Assembly: GCA_030844895.1 (NCBI GenBank)
Contig: CM061224.1
Span: 4,985,591-5,049,590 of the forward strand
Reading direction: 5' to 3'
From: Ambrosia x helenae
Taxonomy: Eukaryota > Streptophyta > Magnoliopsida > Asterales > Asteraceae
DNA length: 64,000 nt
Below are positions 19,074-30,338 of the stretch, in pieces. Numbering within the stretch: position 1 is the stretch's first letter; every line of letters starts with the position of its first letter. Below the pieces are notes generated by a model. The model had not been told where the DNA came from. It searched no databases and saw nothing but the letters and a program-made list of their open reading frames with translations. Position numbers and translations under genes: made by a program.

Positions 19074-22000
19074 TCATTCAGCAGCAGTGGAGACATATCT
19101 CGATTCGAACGCTTCCTTAGGAAAGAGATGAGGATACTTAGACTTCATCTGATCCTCCCGCTCCCAAGTGTACTCTGGTCCCCGGTTCGAGTTCCAGCGA
19201 ACCTTCACAATGCGAATCTTGCTATGACGTAGGCTACGAATCTTGTAATCCAGAATCTCAACAGGTTCCTCCACAATCCGAAGACGATCGTCAACCTTGA
19301 TCTCTACCAGTGGAACAATGAGAGACTCGTCAGCCAGACACTTCTTCAGGTTGGACACATGGAAGACGTTATGTACGTTACCGAGCTCCGTCGATAAATC
19401 AAGACGATATGCCACCGGTCCAATCCGTTCCAGGATCGTAAATGGACCGACATACCGAGGGTTGAGTTTGCCATGCTTCCCAAAGCGTATGACGCCCTTC
19501 CACGGTGAGACTTTCAGAAGTACCTTGTCATCAACTTGGAATTCCAATGGTTTGCGACGCTGATCGGCATAACTCTTTTGCCGATCCCGTGCCGCTGCCA
19601 ACCGGTTACGAATCTGTACGATCTTTTCCGAAGTTTCGTACACTAGCTCAGGCCCAGTGAGTTGACTCTCACCCACTTCAACCCAACAAAGAGGAGACCG
19701 GCATTTCCGCCCGTACAGTGCCTCGAACGGAGCTGCCTTGATGCTCGTGTGGTAACTGTTGTTGTACGAGAATTCTACTAACGGTAAATGAGCTTCCCAA
19801 CCTTTGCCAAAATCGATCACACATGCCCGCAGCATGTCTTCCAAGGTTTGAATCGTACGTTCACTTTGACCGTCAGTCTATGGGTGATAAGCTGTACTCA
19901 TGTCCAGCTGGGTACCCAACGCTTTGTGTAAAGACTTCCAGAAGTGAGAAGTAAAATGGGAATCACGATCCGAAATAATAGAAACCGGCACCCCGTGCTT
20001 AGAAACAACTTCCTTCAGATAAAGGCGAGCCAAACGATCCATGGTGTCGGTCTCTTTAATAGCGAGAAAATGGGCTGATTTTGTCAACCGATCAACAATC
20101 ACCCATATCTTATCATTCCCGCTGGGTGACTTAGGTAGTTGCATGACAAAATTCATTGTAATCCGTTCCCATTTCCACTCCGGAATCTCAGGTTGTTGCA
20201 AGAGACCCGACGGTTTCTGGTATTCCACTTTGACCTTAGCACAGGTCAAGCATTTGCTCACGTATGAGGTTATATCCGACCTCATGTTTGGCCACCAGTA
20301 AAGCACCTTCAGATCTTGGTACATCTTATCTGAACCAGGATGAATAGAATACCGGGACTTGTGGGCCTCATCTAAAACAAGCTCCCGAAGTCCCCCGAAT
20401 AAAGGAACCCATATGCGTTCTGCGAAGTAGTGCAGGCCATCAGGCCTTCGCTCGAGGTGCTTGTCGGCACCGTGCATAGTCTCAGCTTTAAGGTTTTCCT
20501 CCTTCAAAGCTTCTAACTGAGCAGAACGGAGTTGGTCAGGTAGAGAGGAATGAATGGTGAGTTGCAACGCCCGAACGCGACGAGGTTTAATCGATTCCTT
20601 CCTGCTCAAGGCGTCTGCTACCACATTCGCCTTGCCAGGATGGTACTTAATGGCGCAATCATAGTCATTCAGAAGTTCAATCCAACGACGCTGTCGTATG
20701 TTCAAATGTTGTTGGTCGAAAATATGTTGAAGACTCTTGTGATCGGTGTAGATGGTGCATTTGGTACCGTACAAGTAATGTCTCCAAATTTTCAACGCGA
20801 AAACCACTGCACCCAACTCCAAGTCATGGGTGGTGTAGTTCTTCTCGTGCACCTTGAGTTGACGAGAAGCATACGCAATCACTTTCTCGCGTTGCATCAA
20901 CACGCAACCGAGACCATGAATAGAAGCATCACAGTAAACAACAAAATCATCAGAGCCTTCAGGTAAGGACAAAATAGGAGCAGAACAAAGTTTAGACTTC
21001 AGTTCTTGAAATGCCGACTCTTGTGGTTCACCCCAGTCGAATTTTCTATCCTTCTGAGTAAGAGTGGTCAGGGGTTGAGCGATCTTCGAAAACCCCATAA
21101 TGAAACGACGATAGTAGCCCGCAAGACCTAGAAATTGCCGCACCTCAGTTGGCGTCTTTGGTGCTCCCCAGTCCTTGATCGCTTCAATCTTATCTGGATC
21201 GACATGAATTCCTAGTTCATTAACCACATGTCCTAGGAACTGAACCTCGCGTAACCAAAAGTCACACTTTGAGAACTTTGCGTAAAGCTGTTCCCGTCGC
21301 AAAAGTTCCAAAACCAAACGCAGGTGTTCCTCGTGTTCGGTTTTGTTTTTGGAGTAAATCAGGATGTCATCAATAAACACAATGACGAACTTATCAAGGT
21401 ATGGTTTGCAAACGCGGTTCATCAAATCCATGAAGACCGCCGGTGCGTTCGTGAGACCGAAAGGCAGTCTTTGCAACGTCAGCTTCCCTTACGCGCAACT
21501 GGTGATAACCGGACCTCAAATCAATCTTTGAGTAATAGCTAGAACCCTGGAGTTGGTCGAATAGATCATCAATACGTGGAAGAGGATAACGGTTCTTGAT
21601 GGTCAATTTGTTCAATTCCCTGTAATCCACACACAATCGAAAACTTCCATCTTTCTTCTTAACGAATAGAATCGGGGCTCCCCAAGGGGAAGAACTTGGT
21701 CTGATGAAACCCTTGTCCAAGAGTTCCTGTAACTGACTAGACAATTCCTGCATCTCAGGAGGTGCAAGACGGTAGGGGGCCCGAGCAATAGGAGCAGCCC
21801 CTGGTACAAGATCAATGCCGAACTCAACCTGACGATGGGGAGGAAGACCAGATAAATCATCAGGAAATACATCAGGAAACTCGCGTACAACAGGAATATC
21901 GTCGATCTTCTTCTCATCGCTAGAGGAAACAGATAAAAGTGCCAAAACGGCCGAATAACCCTTTCGAAGATACTTAAGGGCTTTCATGCTAGAGATGATA

Positions 22001-23668
22001 TTTAGCGGAACACCGCCCTTGATACCGTACACAGAAAGGAATTCTCCATCAGGGAGAGGAATCCGAATAATTTTGTCGTAACATACAATCTCCGCGCGAT
22101 ACAAAGACAACCAATCCATGCCTATAACAACGTCAAAACTACCCAAAGGTACCGGCATAAGGTCGATGGGGAACGACAAACCCGACAACTCTAGTTGACA
22201 CTCCCGAAGGATACAAGTAGCTTCAATCTTTTTACCGTCAGCCAACTCAATAATATACTTAGCCTCTAATGGTACGGGTGCTACATCTAGCAGTCGACTA
22301 ACTTCCACAGATATAAAACTCTTGTCGGCACCAGAATCAAATAAAACACTAACAGAACGATTATTGAGAAGGAACGTACCGGTAACTGTGTCAGGATCCT
22401 GTCTAGCCTCAGCGGCTCCAATGACGAAGGCACGCGCATTCCTGCCACCGCCCCCGTTGTTCCCGTTACCGTTGTTCCCGCCCGGCTTCAGTTTCGGGCA
22501 ATCCTTCTTGTAATGCCCAGTCTCACCACAGTTGTAACATCCCTGTCTTCCCGTAGTTCCTTGAGTAGTAGGAGCCGAGTTAGTAGTTGGGGCCTGGGTC
22601 GATGGAAGTGTCGCCTGACAGTCCTTAGCAAAATGCCCAAATCGCTGACAGCGATGGCAACGATTACGGTCGCAGTCCCCCTGATGATGACGCCCACACT
22701 TGTTGCATTTAGGCAACTTCCCCGCATAACCACCCTGTTTGTTACCAGAAGAAGAAGAACCCCCGCTATCGAACCTCTTACCCTGCTGTGCTAGCCCAGA
22801 TCCTTTCCCCTCGTTATCCCACTTACGCTTGTTATTCTCCGGGGCCTTAACAGTCGAACCCTTAGCAGGCAAAATACCCTCATTCACCTTCAAGTTTGTC
22901 ATCCTGTGAGCCGATCGGACCACCTCTGAGTATGTAGGATGATTTCCCGCAGCCACTAACCCTGCGATCTCTGGTACTAGCCCCGAGATATAGTGTTCAA
23001 TTCTCCTGTACTCTGGCACATGCAGATCAGGACACAGCACTGCCAACTCGTTACGCCTCACCGTATATTTTTCAATTTCGGACCCAGTCATCTTGAGGCT
23101 CCACACCTCGTGCTCTAACTTCTGCACCTCTTCCCTTGGACAGTATTCTCGCTTCAGCAGTTGAACAAAGTTTTCCCAAGGCATAGCATACGCCTCCCCT
23201 ATACCCATATTCTGGGTGATGTTATTCCACCAGGTCAAAGCAACATCCTGGAATAAAGCAGCAGCATACTTGACTCGATCTTCTGGGAGACAGTTACACA
23301 TCAGAAACACTGACTCCACCTTTTCCAGCCACCTGAGCAAGCTCACCGCACCCTCAGTGCCAGAAAATTCCTGGGGCTTACAGTCCCGAAACATCTTGTA
23401 GGTACACATGGGTGGGGGTGGGTTAACAGGACCACCTGAAATGAAACGCATGAGAAACCACGAAGAACGTAAACAAGGTTCACTAATGAGGCAAAAGTGG
23501 ATAAATCAACTTACCACCACCATTGTGCCCTAACTGGAAGGCAGCTTGCAGCAAGTTGTTCAGATCTTCCTGTGATAGGTTCACACCTCCACGACCACCA
23601 GCACCACCGCGACCACCACCACGTCCACCATTGCGACCACCTCCACGTCCTCCTCGTACTCCAGACAT
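19074..23668 (-). pseudogene. gag-pol of the Tekay-like element (broken)
   Basis: Encodes the structural protein and replication enzymes. Gag starts at 23668 with an Arg/Gly-rich N-terminus; a likely 79-bp intron follows. The main frame (read from 23451) has a retrotransposon Gag domain, zinc knuckles at C249, C265 and C305 (the last two canonical C-x2-C-x4-H-x4-C), a retropepsin D-S-G at D372, and the first half of RT. RT is interrupted near 21478 by a small deletion that shifts the frame. The next frame resumes at PFGLTNAP with the catalytic FIDD, then RNase H (DASIHGLG), the integrase HHCC region and the first catalytic residues, until an in-frame TAG at 19878-19880. The following 256 codons (19074-19844) finish integrase, the GPY/F region and a chromodomain. 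No envelope gene. The copy cannot make a full Pol. Confidence 0.92.
23436..23514 (-). other. Probable spliceosomal intron within gag
   Basis: In element sense, the glycine-rich start of Gag reaches GGTGGTG followed by GTAAGT (donor at 23514). After 79 bp comes a T-rich TTTCATTTCAG acceptor (23436). Removal joins the two Gag frames in phase: exon 1 ends with one extra base and exon 2 supplies two, forming a glycine codon. Unspliced, the frame hits a stop inside this interval. An alternative is initiation at the ATG at 23451. Confidence 0.65.
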
Positions 23669-23749
23669 GATCTGACAGAAGAAACGAGAAAATTTAGTTT
23701 CGCAGCTAATGGTAACCACTAGCATTTACAAGATCAAAGCTAGATCCAA

Positions 23750-24207
23750 CTCAGGACTATCCATTCAAACCCAGAGCTCACTAGGGCTTTCATGCATTTC
23801 GGTTTATGATTTTGTGTGCACCCAAAATGATAAACCGCTCTACATGGTCCTCCAAGTGTTCTCCTAGTTCAAAGTTCAAATCACCGAACATAGACTCTTA
23901 GCTATACACCGTAATACTACGGTAGTTTATGGCAAGTGTTTCTATTGGAGTATGAAAGGGAGATGTCCGAGCCTTGGACAAATCTCAAGAGTACACGATT
24001 TACCCCAATATACCGCACTGCCTAGAAAACAAGTAACCCGACTTAGGATGGAACGGATGATGTAACATAGAAAGGTCAGATGATTTAGAGACACCCCGAC
24101 AGCCAATACGTAATCCATCAAAATGTTTAGTACTAAGTGATCGTCTAGTGTGTGCGACTCGGCTATAGTCTAGACTCTACATGCAGTCCTAGTTCACTAT
24201 AACCATT
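23750..24207 (-). other. Untranslated leader of the Tekay-like element
   Basis: Lies between the primer binding site and the gag start. No reading frame of note; it would hold packaging signals, which I cannot identify. Confidence 0.6.
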
Positions 24208-24220
24208 GGCTCTGATACCA
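24208..24220 (-). promoter_or_regulatory. Primer binding site for initiator Met tRNA
   Basis: In element sense TGGTATCAGAGCC starts three bases after the 5' LTR. It is complementary to the 3' end of initiator methionine tRNA, the usual primer of chromoviruses. Confidence 0.9.
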
Positions 24221-24223
24221 ATC

Positions 24224-26896
24224 TGTCACACCCTCAAAATCCACTTGCGGAGTTTTACCGCGAGGCGCATGACAAACCAGGATCCAAACCAACGATCACA
24301 ATAAACAAGTCTATATGAACATATGCAATTTCAAAAACATAGTTTAAAATTCCCCAAATACAGCGGAAGCTTGTTCAAAACATAATCCAAAATAAACCAA
24401 GTGTTCAACGTTTGAAAACCATGCAATCCTAACTAGACGCCGTGCAGACGCGTGCGCCCTAGTTCCATTGTGCTACCTTAGCGACCTGAGAAAACATGTA
24501 AAAGTTTACGTCAGCACAAAAATGCTGGTGAGTTTACAGGTTTTGTAATCCAAGTACCAAGTTCAACCTGTCCATACTATAACAAATCGAAAACCAAGTA
24601 CGCTAGCTAGGCGTATGTTTTGTTACTACTACGATTGGAAAACCATTACTAACTCGCAAACCAGATGTCGTGCCCGAATAGTAAACCTGTTGTTCCTGTT
24701 TGAGACAATATGCACTCGCCCGGCCCTCCAAGCCGACGAGCGGGGTTGGTCACTCCCAATAGATCTATTCACATTTCCCCGTTGTGCTAACCCGCACATT
24801 CATGGTTTTCCCCCGGGACTTCCAAAGATCGTATAGTAAACCATAGAAACCCATAGTATGACAGTTGTTACCAAAACATAAGTTTAACACATGTTTTCTC
24901 CCCCAAAAAGTGAAACCAGTTAAAAGAGGGGCCGTAAACTCACCTTAGGTTGCGTTACTTCGTAATACGAATAAACTCAGCAAGCTATGCTAGTCCCGTA
25001 AAGCGGCGACCTAACATATGACAGTTACAAGTACTTAGACTAATAACCCGCAGGTTAGTTAGTCCCTAGATGTCCAGACCATAACCAAGTTCGTTTGAAA
25101 ACACCGTGACTGTTAAGTTAACCCAAAGTACAAGACTCGACATCCCATTGGTGACCCGAGACTCCCCGTGTTATGCTTACACTCTCAAACATACAATCAT
25201 GCAATCACACTTAACATACGTTAACATCCAACAAGTTACAGCACGTAGTTCAAGTATCACGTAAATAAGTCCGAACACATGTTACCAAGTCACTAGATAT
25301 GTTACGGGGTTCCTAGCATGTTCCTAGGTGTCAAATCAGGTCTTGATATGTCAAAATATACTTACAGCAGCAGTACAGGCGATTATGAAAGTCAACAGGC
25401 ATTTAGGAATGCTAATTGCCTATACTATAGGCAATTAGGTCATAAGACATGCACTTACTAGCAATTAGGTCATAAGACATGTATTTCACTAGCAATTAGG
25501 TCATAAGACATGCATCTACTAGCAATTAGCTCATAAGACATGCATCTGTTAGCAATTAGCTCATAAGACATGCATCTACTAGCAATTAGCTCATAAGACA
25601 TGCTGTTCACTAGCAATTAGCCCTACTCGCCTATACTATAGGCGATTAGCCTCCTAATCGCCTATAGTATAGGCAATTAGGGTTGCTACTCGCCTGCAAC
25701 ATGGCTGTTCCGGTTTTTCGCGCGTTTAACACTCCAAATCAATCCCAGAACGTGTGTAAACATCAAATATCATCCAAACAACTATATCAAACATATATCC
25801 ATCAAAATCCTTCGTTTAACCTCGATCTATCAGCCCTGAATGCAATCATGTATCTTAAAGATAATACACATAACATGAAACATCACATTAGCATGCAAAA
25901 CCGTAACCCTAATTAACAATAACTCAGATCTCATCATCATGATATTATTATTAATCTGAAACTACCCTAATAACATGTTAATCATCTCCTTGAATCATAA
26001 AAACCCTAGCTTTTAATTGAAAACCCACATACATCATGCATGCTATTTAAAATCCAATTAACCATACTTATTAACGATTTTCAGAAAGCTTATTCGTTTT
26101 AAAACAGGTCTGGACCATTAGGGATTCAATGAAAATGTTAAATAAGGTTGCATGGATGAAAACCACACCTTAGATTTGTGATAGGATGATGAAATAGGCT
26201 TGAAACCTTGTGTTTTGATCCAAAATCGTGTTCCAGAGGTTGTGTGTGTGTTGGGGCGGGTTATGGGACGACTAGGGTTGATATTATGAAGTTTAGGAGG
26301 TCAAGTATTGTATTTATAGTCGTTTTTAGTCGTCCAGCACGTAACACGCGATTGTGCAGCAGCTATACGCAATTAGCATTGCTAATCGCATGACATTCAT
26401 GCATTTAGGGGCTAATCGCCCCCTGTAGCATGCGATTAGCATGCTACTCGCCCCCAATGAGGCCCAATCGCCTCCCTTATAGGCGATTAGCCAACCCTAA
26501 TCGCCTATAGGGGTTGGTTCCGTGTATTTTGCGCGTTAAACCCCGTTTTAACATATGTTAACACATTTTCACATACCGACAAGTCACATAATGATTGTAA
26601 ACACATAACACTTGCAAACAAACATATTCACACTCGTTCACCAATTCCCGGGACTCGAGACTTGTATGTTCCCTATGCTCTGACGATTCTACGAATCGTC
26701 ACCACTTGTACACTTGGTTAAGGACTGACATCTAATGAACCTCTAGACTCACATCCGATGATCCTCTATACTGAACTAACAGTTCCCGAACCATAACACG
26801 ACTTAACTAACCCAGTTAAGTACAATATACGCGTGACTCGTTAAGGTAGACCTTCATCTAGACAACGTTGTTAACCAGAATTTGCCGGGTGTCACA
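24224..26896 (-). repeat. 5' LTR of the Tekay-like element
   Basis: 2673 bp, with the same TGTGACAC ends as its partner. It holds the six-unit tandem array and many GCGATTAG-type octamers in both orientations. It retains the 51-nt block (26441-26491) missing from the 3' LTR. It should drive element transcription toward lower coordinates. Confidence 0.93.
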
Positions 26897-28192
26897 ATAA
26901 AACCCTAAATTTATCTCTCTATCTCTCAATTCTCAATTCTCAATTACTAAAATTAAATTGAGTTATTTTAAGAAAAAAGAATTTAAAAATAAATTTAGAT
27001 TTTTCTCTCTTATGTTCCTCCCATAATTTTTAAACGTTAATATCTTTTATATTCGAGATTTTTTAAATAAAAAAATTACACCAAATTAACGAGCGTTTTA
27101 TTATCTTTCCAACGAGTACCATAGTGCTATATAAAAAACGGAGAAAAAAACGACTATTTTTTGTGGGGTTATGTTCGTACAGAAAAAAAAAAACACAAAG
27201 TGTTCAGGTTATTCATTAATCATGATTTTTCTTTTAAACCAGGTTCTTATCTACGATGTTGAAATTCAGCCCAATTGCCATGTTATCATTAGAATTTTAC
27301 TCTTCTAAAGATGGATAGGTATACTTCATCAAGAGAAGCTAGGGGAAAAAATTGCGCAACACTGCAACACATGGTGTCACCTTATAACAAGGTTATTTTT
27401 TTTATTTATTTAATTACAAGAGTAATAATTATTACTATTAGTATTATTAGAATGGTTATATTTTTCAACCCCCTTCATGAATTCTACATCTATATAAGTC
27501 AAAGTCAAATTGTAGCATATTTTAAATTACGTGAAGATGATTATATGTTGAAGGTTATCCTTTTAATAATGTATTATGTTTAATATGGTTTATGCTTTTT
27601 ATTTTTTTAACTTTTTAAATAAATGTTTTTTTAACTAAGATTGATTATGTTTAAGTTATTTACTCTTTTCGTGATTTGAGTTTTCTTCTTTTATCATTTT
27701 TTATTAAATCATATTAAATTTTTCAACCCCGGGACCTTCCCGGGGTAATCAGCTAGTATATATATATGTAAATATAGTTACTATAGAATAAGAAGATTAG
27801 TTGCAGTCTGTTTCCCTTTAGTCAAGAGCTAGAGAGTTCAAATCTTGTAAGACCATGTGTAGTGGGGGGCTTTATTTATAAAGTCCCCCTTGCTGATTGG
27901 TCCACGTGGCAGCTGAGTCAGCATAGAGAGAAAAAGTGAAAAATGGTGTAGTGGTAGAGGCTTTATTTATAAAACCCATTGGTTGTTTATTTTATTATTT
28001 TTTTAATCTTTTAACTCAAAATAATTAAAATAAAAGACAAATAAATATAAAAAATTACAAATAATATTAAAAACACACAACTAATATTAAAAAAAAATTA
28101 CAACTAATATTAAAAAAAATTACAACTAATATTAAAAAAAAGTTACAACTAATATTAATTTAAACACTAGATAATCCTAAATTACTTATTTA

Positions 28193-28745
28193 TTTTTTTT
28201 TTTTGAACAGACAAACGGAATTCTCATATCACCAAAAAGTAGTCCAGTACATCGTCGCCCAGGCCTGTATAGCCAGTGGTTACCTAGGTCAGTCTTACAC
28301 TAATTTTACAATTACACAATCAAAACAAATACAAAAACACCTAAGACGACTTCATCCATATAAGTTACCCTTCACCCATTGTCAAATAGAGAGAAGTCCC
28401 ACCATTTCGCCTTTTCCACTTCCATTTTCTTCGCACGCTTCGTCATCCACCAGAAAGTATCTAATTTTATTCCCTTAATCATTGTCGGTATGCTTCTAGT
28501 TTCACTTCTGAACACCTTCGCGTCCTCCTTAGCCACAACTTCCAAATGGTCATTAAAACAATTGCATAAATCGCTTGAGCCTTTGAAGGTTCTCCATCCA
28601 ACTCCCAACAAGTGTCCAGCCTTTGTTTCAGCGATAAATCCGATTTCAGGTCAGGTACCTTCACCCATTCAGCCACATTCCACCAGGTTGCTCTTGCCCA
28701 TCACCCACCTGGATCCCCCTAAACGCGAGAGCTTCAGTAGATGGA
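28193..28745 (-). mobile_element. 3' fragment of an L1-type LINE
   Basis: On the minus strand, two frames (28479-28676 and 28372-28611) offset by a frameshift resemble the end of plant L1 ORF2: the IYAIVLMTIWKLWLRR stretch of the zinc-binding RT region and the C-terminal WWMTKRAKK...KWWDF block. A non-coding tail follows, ending in 12 A's (28193-28204 as T on +). It is strongly 5'-truncated and dead. The right border is approximate. Confidence 0.6.
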
Positions 28746-28761
28746 GAGTAATTGTCCCAGT

Positions 28762-29241
28762 TCATGAGTGTGTAGTACGTCGGGGACACGGAACGATCGC
28801 TATCGCGACCGTCGGACCTCGCATCCGAGGGGATGCAGCAGTACTAATGAGGAGGGGGAAAATTGTTCGTTCTTCTTCTATCGCATCCCGTAAAGCTTCC
28901 AGGTCCTCCTCGGTTGGCTCCCGTCCAGGAGGGGTTGGGGTGGGGGTGGGGTTCGGTTGGGTCTCCACAAACTGTAGACGCCCCAATCATCTCTCAGCCA
29001 TAACGTAATCTACGGAACACACAATCTCCTCTGCAGTGAAATCAACATCAGGGTGTGTGGGAGTGTATCCAGGGAGTGGAGGAATGGTGGGGACGGGGTT
29101 GGAGACACGTGGAGGAGGAGAAAAAAACTGTTGTTGAGGAGGAGGAGGTGGAGAAAAAAACACCGGTGCACGACGTCTCCGGCGAGCGTGTCGCCGGAGA
29201 TTCGACGGCTCGGCAAGGTCATTTGGAAATCCACCACCCAT
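28762..29241 (-). pseudogene. Proline- and arginine-rich reading frame inside the Harbinger-like element
   Basis: Two stretches in one frame, separated by a single TGA (28987-28989). The first (84 codons from 29241) has an Arg-rich run followed by a Pro/Phe-rich segment. The second (74 codons) has a Thr-Pro repeat and an acidic helix. I do not recognise the product. Position suggests a remnant of the accessory (Myb-like) Harbinger ORF or captured host sequence; neither can be shown here. Confidence 0.35.
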
Positions 29242-30211
29242 AGCTGGTTTGTAGTTTAGTTTTTATGAAATTGTAGTGTGTTTGTGTAGTGTGGTTTTTA
29301 GTTTGTGGTTGTGTTGTATGTGTATATTGTATATATGTATATATATATAATCTTAAAAAAAACAAAGTTACCGTTCACAATTAAAATGCTCCAACGGTCA
29401 AAAAAAATTTGACCGTTTTTTTTCCCTCGTGATGAGCCGGTCGTCACGGTTCATACAAAGCCTAAATAACCTAAATAGATAGGGTAAGTAGGGTATCAAT
29501 CCAAGGAGCGTGTGGTTAGTGAGTATTTCCTAGTTAACTTTGAATTTGTTGTTTTATGAAGATGCTAATTTATGAATTTGGTATTTAGAAATTTGATTGA
29601 AAGGTTTGTTGATTAATATGAAGCATAAATTTAATGTGTAAGAAATAATTAACAAGACTTGTAAACAATAAGATAAAGATGATTACACTAAGGATTTGGG
29701 CAATTGAACACTAAGGCTTTCAACAATTAGGCATAATTGGATAAACAAAGATAATGCAATTGGTACTAACGGATTGATTGTTCAATAAACTTAGGTATCA
29801 AGTTTCATCAACATTCACAATGGACTAAACTATACTTTATCATTTAGAACATACAATCCTATGATAGTGTTGATGCAAGGAACCATGTTCATATCATTTA
29901 GAAATTGGCACAAGATCAATGAACTAGAAATGATTTCAACATAAGATTAATCACTAGTCAACACAAGTAATTCAAGTACATAAAAACATTAATCAAAAGT
30001 TTAAGCAATGCCCAAATGTTAAAGCCCTAGGTACCAAAAACTTACATCCCTAGTGTAATACAAGAGTTTTAGCCAAACATGGCTAAGGTGTTCATCATCT
30101 TCAAAATATGATCTTCAGTCTTCAAAGAAATTGTGTAATAAGCTTGGAGAATAATTGTATGATGTTATGCCTTCAATGGTGATGATTTTTTATAATGATG
30201 GAGATCAAAAC

Positions 30212-30338
30212 TGTGACAACTCGGGTAAATCTCTCTCTTTCGGTTTCTACCTTTTGCTTGTTTCCTTCGATTATTTCTTTTGTTCTTTCTGTACTTGTAC
30301 AAATTTTCGGGACGAAAATTCTTTTAACGTGGGGATGA
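30212..30338 (+). repeat. Pre-LTR extension at the left end of the insertion
   Basis: 127 bp starting TGTGACAACTCGGG and ending in the polypurine tract. It equals the segment between the two polypurine tracts inside the array (33618-33744 and 37023-37149). It abuts the target duplication directly, so it was part of the integrated molecule. Confidence 0.85.

Larger units (their letters stand above)
16300..26896 (-). mobile_element. Tekay/Del-like chromovirus (Ty3/Gypsy), nearly full length, coding-defective
   Basis: A 10.6-kb LTR retrotransposon lying on the minus strand, with 5-bp target duplication ATAAA (16295-16299 and 26897-26901). Order in its own sense: 5' LTR (24224-26896), initiator-Met primer site, untranslated leader, gag with a probable intron, protease, RT, RNase H, integrase, chromodomain, duplicated polypurine tract, 3' LTR (16300-18922). 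The C-terminal chromodomain and Met primer site place it among chromoviruses; the 2.6-kb LTRs fit the Tekay/Del lineage. By eye the LTRs differ by about three substitutions and four indels, so the insertion is young, yet pol is broken twice. Confidence 0.93.
16145..27756 (+). mobile_element. Helitron, second copy, split by a Tekay-like retrotransposon
   Basis: The 5' end TCTATTAATATATATAAAAG (16145) follows an A. The 3' end is an 8-bp perfect hairpin at 27727-27745 (CCCCGGGA, CCT, TCCCGGGG) and CTAG at 27753-27756 followed by T, fitting Helitron insertion between A and T. Removing the retrotransposon leaves about 1.0 kb. Bases 27030-27470 match the copy at the window start. Relative to that copy, this one has an extra block of about 250 bp (27471-27720) just before the hairpin. 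No Rep/helicase. Confidence 0.75.

Noticed and set aside
20550..20966. 138-codon plus-strand frame inside the Tekay pol region
   Set aside because: Shadow of the RT/RNase H frame on the minus strand.
24208..24220. tRNA-Met-like sequence
   Set aside because: Only the 3'-end complement is present, directly next to the LTR; it is a primer binding site, not a tRNA gene.
28379..29008. 209-codon plus-strand frame
   Set aside because: Spans the antisense of an L1 fragment and of the Harbinger frame, so it cannot be one gene.
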